Source: Vibrio ouci
Lineage (GTDB): Bacteria; Pseudomonadota; Gammaproteobacteria; Enterobacterales; Vibrionaceae
Assembly (NCBI RefSeq): GCF_004551525.1
Contig: NZ_SATR01000009.1
Coordinates: 44,410 to 108,409 of the forward strand
Reading direction: 5' to 3'
DNA: 64,000 bases
A program made the translations under genes and the position numbers. This document shows positions 56,712-64,000 of the stretch, in pieces; positions within the stretch are counted from its first letter, which is position 1; each line of letters begins with the position of its first letter. The notes below the pieces were generated by a model. It ran no database searches, was not told the origin of the DNA, and worked only from the letters and a program-made list of their open reading frames with translations.

Positions 56712-56743
56712 AAGGGTTGCCGTGAAAACGTCAACCCTTTTTA
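56712..56743 (+). terminator. darP terminator, repeat-associated type
   Basis: AAGGGTTG (56712-56719) pairs with CAACCCTT (56732-56739) and inner CG/CG extends the stem past one mismatch. TTTTTA follows. It is related to the arcA and lysC terminators and precedes repeat copy 3. Confidence 0.75.
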
Positions 56744-56762
56744 TGTTCAATTAATTTGTAGA

Positions 56763-56832
56763 GGATCTCTTCCAGCAAGTCGATAGCTTTATGAGATTCC
56801 CTACTCCTTCCTTCGTCAGTCTAGGGAATGAC
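56763..56832 (+). repeat. Dispersed palindrome, copy 3 (left end missing)
   Basis: GGATCTCTTCC through GGGAATGAC corresponds to the right two thirds of copies 1 and 2, including the near-identical TTCCCTACTCCTTCCTTCGT. The left 33 or so bases (GTCATTCC...) are absent. It lies between the darP terminator and the thiQ stop. Confidence 0.75.
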
Positions 56833-56861
56833 TAGACTTGGGGCATCACCCTTTGCTTAGT

Positions 56862-57566
56862 TCATTCGCCTGCTCTAACAAATTCACTCAAGATCGAATT
56901 AGAGTGGCTAGATGATAGCTGGCCGATCTCGCCTGCTACTTCAACCCGACCATTGGCAACGAAAATAAAGTCCGAGCCAATCGCCCTCGCATCACTAATA
57001 TGATGCGTCACCATCAGTACCGTAATGTTTCTTTCTTTGGCCAACTTAGCCACCAAGGAGAGCATCTCTTCACGTAAAATAGGATCCAGCGCTGAGAAAG
57101 GTTCGTCCAAAAGCCAAATCGCATGCGGCTGAACAAAACAACGAGCCAATGCCACTCGCTGACGCTGACCACCAGAGAGCTGCTCAGGTAATCGGTCTAA
57201 GTACTCATCGACACCCACTTGAGCCGCAGCCAGTTCCACTTGCTGCTGTTGATCATTGGTCAACTTAAGGCCTGGGTGCAGCCCCAAACCAATATTCTGC
57301 CGCACAGTAAGATGGGCAAACAGATTGTGCTCTTGAAACAGCATCGCAAAAGGCCGTTGATGAGGCTCTAACCCGACAATTTCTTTGTGCTCAACACGAA
57401 TCGAACCTTGCGCCGGTTCAATAAATCCAGCGACTAAGGCAAGCAAAGTCGACTTACCCGCTCCACTCGGCCCCATCAAGGCGACAATCGAGCCCTGTTC
57501 AACCGCCACATCAAAGTGAAACAGCTCATTGTGATAATAATAATCGACGTTACTCAGGGTTAGCAT
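56862..57566 (-). CDS. thiQ: Thiamine ABC transporter ATP-binding protein
   Basis: ThiQ powers import of thiamine, thiamine phosphate and TPP from the periplasm. The 234 residues have Walker A GPSGAGKST (32-40), the Q-loop LFQEHNLFAHLTVRQN, signature LSGGQRQRVALARC and Walker B WLLDEPFSALD. Its start lies 17 bases inside thiP, so the two are coupled. It is the last gene of thiBPQ, repressed by TPP through the riboswitch at 60237. Confidence 0.95.
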   Translation of the reverse strand: MLTLSNVDYYYHNELFHFDVAVEQGSIVALMGPSGAGKSTLLALVAGFIEPAQGSIRVEHKEIVGLEPHQRPFAMLFQEHNLFAHLTVRQNIGLGLHPGLKLTNDQQQQVELAAAQVGVDEYLDRLPEQLSGGQRQRVALARCFVQPHAIWLLDEPFSALDPILREEMLSLVAKLAKERNITVLMVTHHISDARAIGSDFIFVANGRVEVAGEIGQLSSSHSNSILSEFVRAGE

Positions 57567-59154
57567 GTTTGACCTTTTTATTTACTTTGAATAGCGTTTC
57601 AATCAAGGTGAAACACCCAACACTTAATAGTAACAATGTTACTGATACCACTGCCGCCGCTTCCATCTGATAACTGCCTAGCAGTTGGAAAAGGTACAAG
57701 GGCAAGGTACGAAATTCCTGACTACCAAATAGTGCCACTGCACTTAAATCACCGATAGCAAACATAAAGCTGATGGCAAAAGCATGAGCCAGCGGCTTTC
57801 TTAGTGCCTTCCATTCCACCACTTTAAATCGTTGCCAGCCTCTCATGCCTAAACTCGCACATACATATTGGTATTGCTGTTCTACATGCAACATAGGTTG
57901 AGACAAGGTTTTAATCACATAAGGCAGTCCCATCAGGGCATTGACCGCCACCACTACCACGAATGCAAGACTGAACACATCGGTAAACGAGCGCAGCAGC
58001 AAAAACAGTCCGGTCGAAATCACTAGCCCAGGAGTAACTAATATGATGGTGCCAATTAATTCGATATGATCGGCACGTTTTGTTCTGTCACTTAGACGCA
58101 GTCGGCGGCTGGTGATTAAAATCGCCACCCCAGCCGATAGCGCGATGATACTCGCCAGTGTGGCGACTTTAATTGACGCCCAAAACGCAGACCAAAAGCG
58201 GGCATCGGTTAAGACATTAATCACTTCTTTGTTGATGCCACTCAGCGCCACCATTAGCAATGGCGGCACGACTAATAGTACTGCGCCGATAATCCAGATC
58301 CAGTCCCAACACTTCGACATCAAGCTATCTTTAGACAAGAAGATATCTTGCGATTGACTGCCGCTCGTGACCGAAACTGGCTTCGCAAGTCTTTGAATAC
58401 TCAACGCCATCACACCACATAGCGCCATCTGCCAAATGGCCAGCAATGCCCCTGTTTGTAAATCAAAATCAAACTTAATCGCTTGGTAGATTGCCAGCTC
58501 GATAGTGGTCGACTTGGGCCCGCCGCCCAATGCCATCACAGTCGCAAAACTGGTAAAACACAGCATAAACACCAAACCACTCACATGGGGTAACTGCTGA
58601 CGTAAACGAGGCCATTCAATCCAGCGAAATTTGTCCCAATGCCCCATCCCAAGATGTGCACATAACTTGTGCTGCTCTTGTGGAATCGACTCCAACGCTT
58701 GAAGTAGCAATCGCGTCGCATAAGGAAGATTAAAGAACACATGTGCGAGTAAGATACCGTTCAAACCATAGATTGAGAACGGTAGCTTACTGTCTAGAGA
58801 CTTAAACAAGGTCGCGAGCAAGCCACTGTTACCATAAATAGCTAACAGGCCAAACACACCGACCAAGACGGGTAGCACTAAGGTGGTGGCAAACAGCTTA
58901 AGCAATAACGTCTTACCGACAAACTGACGGCGTGAAAGTGCATGGGCAACAGGTAGAGCAAAACCGACGCTCAGTAGTGTCGAGAGAAAAGATTGGTAGA
59001 AGCTAAACTTAGTCACATGACGATAGTAAGGATCGTTCCAAACTAAGCTGATGTTTAAGGTATCCGCGTTGACCATCAATGCTGCCAGCGCTGAAACAAC
59101 AAAGGTCGCGATGAAGATCGCGACCCATAGACCAATAAGAGGTGTTTTACGCAA
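57550..59154 (-). CDS. thiP: Thiamine ABC transporter permease
   Basis: The 534-residue permease is a fused pair of membrane domains with about 12 helices. Each half has an EAA loop: ALESIPQEQHKLCAHLGMGH (about 163-182) and EQQYQYVCASLGMRGWQRFK in the second half. This two-in-one layout is typical for ThiP and the Fe3+ permease FbpB. Neighbouring thiB and thiQ settle the substrate. It starts 9 bases after the thiB stop. Confidence 0.95.
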   Translation of the reverse strand: MRKTPLIGLWVAIFIATFVVSALAALMVNADTLNISLVWNDPYYRHVTKFSFYQSFLSTLLSVGFALPVAHALSRRQFVGKTLLLKLFATTLVLPVLVGVFGLLAIYGNSGLLATLFKSLDSKLPFSIYGLNGILLAHVFFNLPYATRLLLQALESIPQEQHKLCAHLGMGHWDKFRWIEWPRLRQQLPHVSGLVFMLCFTSFATVMALGGGPKSTTIELAIYQAIKFDFDLQTGALLAIWQMALCGVMALSIQRLAKPVSVTSGSQSQDIFLSKDSLMSKCWDWIWIIGAVLLVVPPLLMVALSGINKEVINVLTDARFWSAFWASIKVATLASIIALSAGVAILITSRRLRLSDRTKRADHIELIGTIILVTPGLVISTGLFLLLRSFTDVFSLAFVVVVAVNALMGLPYVIKTLSQPMLHVEQQYQYVCASLGMRGWQRFKVVEWKALRKPLAHAFAISFMFAIGDLSAVALFGSQEFRTLPLYLFQLLGSYQMEAAAVVSVTLLLLSVGCFTLIETLFKVNKKVKHANPE

Positions 59155-59163
59155 AAGAAAGCC

Positions 59164-60171
59164 TTAGAAGGTTAATGCACTTTGCCATTCACGAATCCAA
59201 GATTTACGATTCTGAGCCACCTCATCAGCGCTAAAGCTTAGTGCTTGGCTAGGTACCGTCAGAGTTTCGAAACCTTTAGGCAGTTCAACATTAGTCACTG
59301 GATACATCCAGTTTCCAGTTGGCATTGCTGACTGGAATTCATCACTTAAGATAAAGCTCATGAATTCATCGGCAAGCTTTTCATTTTTAGAGCCTTTTAC
59401 CTTTGCTGCCACTTCGACTTGAGTGTAGTGACCTTCAGCAAAATCAGCCGCGGCATACTTCTCATCACTTTCAGCAATCAAGTGATAAGCTGGCGACGTG
59501 GTATAGGAAAGGACCAGATCAGACTCGCCTTCTAGGAACATAGAGTATGCTTCAGACCAGCCTTTAGTAACCGTGACGGTTTTTTTAGCCAGGTTTTGCC
59601 ATGCCTCTGTTACATCATCGCCGTAAACTGACTTCATCCACAGCATTAAGCCTTGGCCCGGTGTTGAAGTACGAGGGTCTTGATAAATCACTTTCAAATC
59701 ATCACGTGACTCTACTAGCTCTTTTAAGCTCTTTGGTGGATTGGCCAACGTCTCTTTGTTGTAAACAAAGGCAAAATAGCCAAAGTCATACGGTACAAAA
59801 GTCTTGTCATTCCAACCGTTAGGCAGTGTCACTGAACCAGTGTCGACATTGTGCTGCGCCAATAAACCTGTTTCCTTAGCTTCCGCCATCAGATTATTGT
59901 CTAGACCAAGTACGATATCAGCTTTGCTATTGCCACCCTCTAGGCGCAGTCGATTTAGAATCGAAACACCATCATCTAAGGCAACAAAGTTGACGTCACA
60001 TCCACACTTTGCTTCAAATGCTTTTTCGACGGTTGGGCCTGGGCCCCAATCGGCTGCAAATGAATCGTAGGTATAAACCGTCAGTATATTGTCTGCTGCA
60101 CTTACTGAAAATGAAGCTAGAGTAACAGCCGCTAGAGTGCTGATTGAAAGGGTATTTAGAGTGTTTTTCAC
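59164..60171 (-). CDS. thiB: Thiamine-binding periplasmic protein
   Basis: The 335-residue precursor begins with a signal peptide (MKNTLNTLSISTLAAVTLAS, cleavage after SVSAA or SVSA). The mature chain LTVYTYDSFAADWGPGPTVE is the classical ThiB/TbpA start. The start codon is GTG 60171 with AAGGAGAGAG upstream. The protein captures thiamine or TPP and delivers it to ThiPQ. The riboswitch ends 65 bases before the start, close enough for control of translation initiation. Confidence 0.95.
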   Translation of the reverse strand: MKNTLNTLSISTLAAVTLASFSVSAADNILTVYTYDSFAADWGPGPTVEKAFEAKCGCDVNFVALDDGVSILNRLRLEGGNSKADIVLGLDNNLMAEAKETGLLAQHNVDTGSVTLPNGWNDKTFVPYDFGYFAFVYNKETLANPPKSLKELVESRDDLKVIYQDPRTSTPGQGLMLWMKSVYGDDVTEAWQNLAKKTVTVTKGWSEAYSMFLEGESDLVLSYTTSPAYHLIAESDEKYAAADFAEGHYTQVEVAAKVKGSKNEKLADEFMSFILSDEFQSAMPTGNWMYPVTNVELPKGFETLTVPSQALSFSADEVAQNRKSWIREWQSALTF

Positions 60172-60236
60172 TGCTCGCTCTCTCCTTGTATGAGCGGCAC
60201 AGGTTTGAGGGATACATCGGTATGAGATAAATCCAA

Positions 60237-60336
60237 ACTCAATTCCTACGCCAGCATTATCTGGTTCAGGTCCACGGGTCCCAAGTCTCGCTTGATCTCA
60301 GCTTCATTGAAACAATGAATAGCTCCCCGATGAGTA
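60237..60336 (-). ncRNA. TPP riboswitch (THI element) of thiBPQ
   Basis: Read on the minus strand the hallmarks occur in order: ACTCATCGGGGAGC, GCTGAGATCAAGCGAGACTT, GGGACCCGTGGACCTGAACC and AGATAATGCTGGCGTAGGAA, then TTGAGT. P1 is formed by ACTCA and TGAGT. The GCTGAGA and CTGAACC.GATAATGC.GGCGTAGG cores are fully conserved. No terminator hairpin with a T run is seen before thiB, so the switch probably acts on ribosome access. Confidence 0.95.
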
Positions 60337-60374
60337 ACGGACAAATTGTAATAGTTATGAGACTCAATAGCCAT

Positions 60375-60496
60375 CCCCTAAATAGTTGGAGTTGCAGCTA
60401 GGCGACAAGCAAATTCATCCCAATGAACATAGGTGCTCTATTTGATTTGGGTGAATTTGAGCAGTCAACAACGCTGCGACTTCAAATATGACGGGG
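60375..60496. repeat. ERIC-like imperfect palindrome
   Basis: A sequence of about 122 bp forms one long imperfect hairpin. The left arm CCCCTAAATAGTTGGAGTTG... to AAATTCATCCCAA pairs with TTGGGTGAATTT... to ACTTCAAATATGACGGGG. Its length, its central CCCAA/TTGGG loop and the end (C)TTCAAATATGACGGG match my memory of enterobacterial and Vibrio ERIC elements. Its right end runs 15 bases into ubiX. Confidence 0.75.
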
Positions 60497-61108
60497 ATCG
60501 TAGCCCCAACGTGGAACAAGGCCCTGCTCTACGCCTAAATGATCAAGAATACGCGCGACCATAAAGTCGACTAAATCCTCAATCGATTTAGGCTGATGAT
60601 AGAAACCCGGCGCGGCTGGCATAATCGTCACGCCCATCTGAGAAAGCTTGTGCATGTTCTCTAGATGTAAGGTAGAAAATGGCGTTTCACGTACCACCAG
60701 CAATAACTGACCACGTTCTTTCATCACCACATCAGCGGCGCGCTCAATCAAATTGTCAGACATACCGTGGGCAATCGCGGCAACGCTTCCCGCAGAGCAT
60801 GGACAAACCACCATCTGTTTCGGCGCAGCTGAGCCTGAAGCCACAGGAGAGAACCAATCATCTTTGCCACAAACAACCAACTTATCTGGGTCACAGTTGA
60901 GATGCTCAACCAAGCTTTGTTTAGCAGTGTCAGGGTTGGCAGACAACTTTAAGCCATGCTCAGTTGCTAGCACGACACGCGCTGCCGAAGAGATCAGCAA
61001 ATAGACCTGATAGTCTGCTGCTAATAAACACTCCAGTAGTCTCAGTCCATAAGGCGCACCAGATGCCCCTGTAAACGCTAATGTGATCGCTTTTTGTTGT
61101 TTACTCAT
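60482..61108 (-). CDS. ubiX: Flavin prenyltransferase UbiX
   Basis: UbiX attaches a dimethylallyl group to FMN, making the cofactor of the decarboxylase UbiD in ubiquinone synthesis. The 208 residues have the FMN-binding GASGAPYG (14-21), the conserved [20 protein letters not shown] and the [13 protein letters not shown] segment. The last codons (RHI and stop) lie inside the arm of the ERIC-like element. It starts 8 bases after mpl, so both are probably co-transcribed; no ubiD is in the window. Confidence 0.95.
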   Translation of the reverse strand: MSKQQKAITLAFTGASGAPYGLRLLECLLAADYQVYLLISSAARVVLATEHGLKLSANPDTAKQSLVEHLNCDPDKLVVCGKDDWFSPVASGSAAPKQMVVCPCSAGSVAAIAHGMSDNLIERAADVVMKERGQLLLVVRETPFSTLHLENMHKLSQMGVTIMPAAPGFYHQPKSIEDLVDFMVARILDHLGVEQGLVPRWGYDPRHI

Positions 61109-61116
61109 GGTTATAA

Positions 61117-62472
61117 CTATTCTTCGCCTAATTTTTCCAGTAGCTTGCCGTGAATACCTTCAAAGCCACCGTTGCTCATCACTAAGATATGGCTTCCCGC
61201 TTGAGCATGAGAAACGATCTTCGCAACCAGTTCATCGACATTGGCCGAAGTGTCAGCAGGTTGATGACATTGGCTAGCAATGTCTTTGACTGACCAATCA
61301 ATGCTGTCAGGTTGATAAAGGAAGACTTGATCCGCCTTAGCCAGTGAAGCTGCCAGCGCATCTTTATGTACACCACGCTTCATTGTGGCGCTGCGCGGCT
61401 CTAACACAGCAATAATATTATCACTGCCGACCTTATTACGTAGACCACCAAGGGTCAGTTCAATCGCGGTTGGGTGATGCGCAAAATCGTCGTAGACAGT
61501 CACACCATTGACCTGTCCTTTTAATTCTAGTCGACGCTTAGTGTTGATAAATTTAGCCAGTGATTCACAGGCTAAGTCTGGCGTTACCCCGACATGACGC
61601 GCGGCACCAATCGCCATCAGAGCGTTATCAACGTTATGGTCACCAACAAGATCCCATTTGACGATGCCAACTTCTTCATCTTGGAAGAAAACTTTAAATT
61701 CAGAGCCATCAGCGATCAGTTTTTCTGCACGCCAGTTAGCTTGTTGGCCAGTAAACTCAGTTTCGCTCCAGCAACCACGCTGCAGTACATCCTCTAAAGC
61801 GATATCTTGTTTTGGTGCCAGTATGCGTCCATTGCTAGGGACTGTACGCACTAAGTGATGAAATTGACGCTTAATTGCCTCTAAATCATCGAAAATATCC
61901 GCATGATCGAACTCTAAGTTGTTCATCACTAAGGTTCTTGGATGATAGTGAACGAACTTCGAGCGCTTATCGAAAAAAGCACTGTCATATTCATCCGCTT
62001 CGACAACGAAAAACATGCTTTCACCAAGGCGAGCTGAAACTCCGAAGTTCCCCAGTACACCGCCAACAAGAAAACCAGGCTGGTAGCCGCAATCTTCAAG
62101 GATCCAAGCAAGCATACTCGAGGTGGTGGTTTTGCCATGTGTGCCTGATACCGCCAGTACCCAGCGATCATGCAGTAAAAACTCCTGCAACCACTGAGGA
62201 CCTGATGTATAGCGCAAGTTACTATTTAAGACATGTTCAACACATGGATTGCCACGGCTCATCGCATTGCCAATCACGACAAGGTCAGGTGCAGGGTCTA
62301 GCTGAGATGGGTCAAAGCCTTCAATGATTTCAATACCTTGAGACTCTAACAGGGTACTCATCGGCGGGTAAACGTTGGCATCGCTCCCCGTCACTTTATG
62401 TCCAAGCTGACGAGCTAATACCGCTGCGCCACCCATAAATGTGCCGCAAATCCCCAAGATATGAATATGCAT
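61117..62472 (-). CDS. mpl: Murein tripeptide ligase Mpl
   Basis: Mpl recycles cell-wall peptides by joining L-Ala-gamma-D-Glu-meso-DAP to UDP-MurNAc. The 451 residues follow the Mur ligase plan: an N-terminal Rossmann domain ([20 protein letters not shown]), the ATP loop [11 protein letters not shown] (109-119) and [11 protein letters not shown] in the middle domain. [14 protein letters not shown] begins the C-terminal domain. The DAP-binding features typical of Mpl rather than MurC are suggested by overall similarity and length. It is divergent from fbp, as in E. coli where mpl and fbp are neighbours. Confidence 0.95.
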   Translation of the reverse strand: MHIHILGICGTFMGGAAVLARQLGHKVTGSDANVYPPMSTLLESQGIEIIEGFDPSQLDPAPDLVVIGNAMSRGNPCVEHVLNSNLRYTSGPQWLQEFLLHDRWVLAVSGTHGKTTTSSMLAWILEDCGYQPGFLVGGVLGNFGVSARLGESMFFVVEADEYDSAFFDKRSKFVHYHPRTLVMNNLEFDHADIFDDLEAIKRQFHHLVRTVPSNGRILAPKQDIALEDVLQRGCWSETEFTGQQANWRAEKLIADGSEFKVFFQDEEVGIVKWDLVGDHNVDNALMAIGAARHVGVTPDLACESLAKFINTKRRLELKGQVNGVTVYDDFAHHPTAIELTLGGLRNKVGSDNIIAVLEPRSATMKRGVHKDALAASLAKADQVFLYQPDSIDWSVKDIASQCHQPADTSANVDELVAKIVSHAQAGSHILVMSNGGFEGIHGKLLEKLGEE

Positions 62473-63799
<1,327 letters not shown>

Positions 63800-63816
63800 C
63801 CTAATCGCTAGAACAC

Positions 63817-63846
63817 AAAAGAGTCGACCAAGGTCGACTCTTTTTT
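63817..63846 (+). terminator. fbp terminator
   Basis: AAAAGAGTCGAC (63817-63828) pairs with GTCGACTCTTTT (63833-63844) over a tetraloop. T runs follow rightward and A runs precede, so it could serve the convergent gene on the right as well. Confidence 0.9.
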
Positions 63847-63877
63847 ATTGCTTCAAATATTAAACTCGCAACGAACG

Positions 63878-64000
63878 CTAAAACGGTGACCCAGCGGTCG
63901 AGTTCTTACCGGAGACATAATCTTGGTAGAAGAATGGGTCCAATCTTTCACAAATACCGCGGTAAGGCTTACCCATCACACCCAACATATAAGCGCTTTG
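63878..64000 (-). CDS. C-terminal end of an unidentified gene (partial)
   Basis: An open frame of 40 residues runs leftward from the window edge to TAG at 63878-63880. It contains SAYMLGVMGKPYRGICERLD and ends NSTAGSPF. The codon use is Vibrio-like and the stop is 32 bases from the fbp terminator, as expected for a convergent gene. I do not recognise the family from this tail. Confidence 0.55.
   Translation of the reverse strand, partial: QSAYMLGVMGKPYRGICERLDPFFYQDYVSGKNSTAGSPF

Overview
The window is ordinary chromosomal backbone of a gammaproteobacterium of the genus Vibrio, or a very close relative. The evidence is gene content and order: a complete MSHA type IV pilus locus (mshI to mshQ, preceded by the mshH/csrD gene), flanked by ssb-qstR-galU-uvrA-pglL on one side and mreBCD-maf-rng-yhdP-tldD on the other. 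This is the arrangement I remember from Vibrio cholerae. Base composition looks even throughout, and I see no prophage, integron, insertion sequence, CRISPR array, rRNA or tRNA.

Layout. 1-4.6 kb: 5'-truncated phoH-like gene, argF, the pyrBI operon with a leader peptide and attenuator, and ridA. 4.6-6.6 kb: a 63-residue protein and mdh (-), divergent from argR (+). 6.7-11.3 kb: a TAXI-type TRAP transporter (binding protein, fused permease, universal stress protein) behind a strong CRP-like site. 11.4-15.2 kb: a tandem DUF2061 membrane protein, a catalytic-domain-less GH2-like protein, rraB and arcA. 15.2-25.9 kb: the leftward cluster tldD, nitrilase, yhdP, rng, maf, mreD, mreC, mreB, for cell shape and envelope. 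26-44 kb: the leftward MSHA locus of 17 genes, including csrD. 44.2-52.6 kb: ssb, qstR, galU, SOS-boxed uvrA, pglL and a class V aminotransferase. 52.8-54.5 kb: lysine riboswitch and lysC. 54.6-64 kb: pmbA, darP, the thiBPQ operon with a TPP riboswitch, ubiX, mpl, fbp and the end of an unidentified gene.

How the parts connect. ArgR lies between its likely targets argF (biosynthesis) and arcA (catabolism), and candidate ARG boxes precede argF, argR and arcA. ArgF and PyrB both use carbamoyl phosphate, and pyrBI has the classical UTP-sensing attenuator layout. The MSHA locus combines its machinery with two second-messenger or RNA-decay links: MshE carries the c-di-GMP-binding MshEN motif, and CsrD is a degenerate GGDEF/EAL protein. 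TldD and PmbA (TldE), two halves of one protease, are encoded 38 kb apart.

The most notable non-coding content is a family of 103-bp imperfect palindromes, each placed directly behind a look-alike terminator hairpin (after arcA, lysC and darP). There is also a 13-copy heptamer array touching the darP stop codon, an ERIC-like element whose arm encodes the last codons of ubiX, and an intrinsic terminator inside the msh locus just after the major pilin gene. I found no convincing wholly new multi-gene system. The best candidates for novelty are the terminator-plus-palindrome module and the stand-alone GH2-like sandwich protein.
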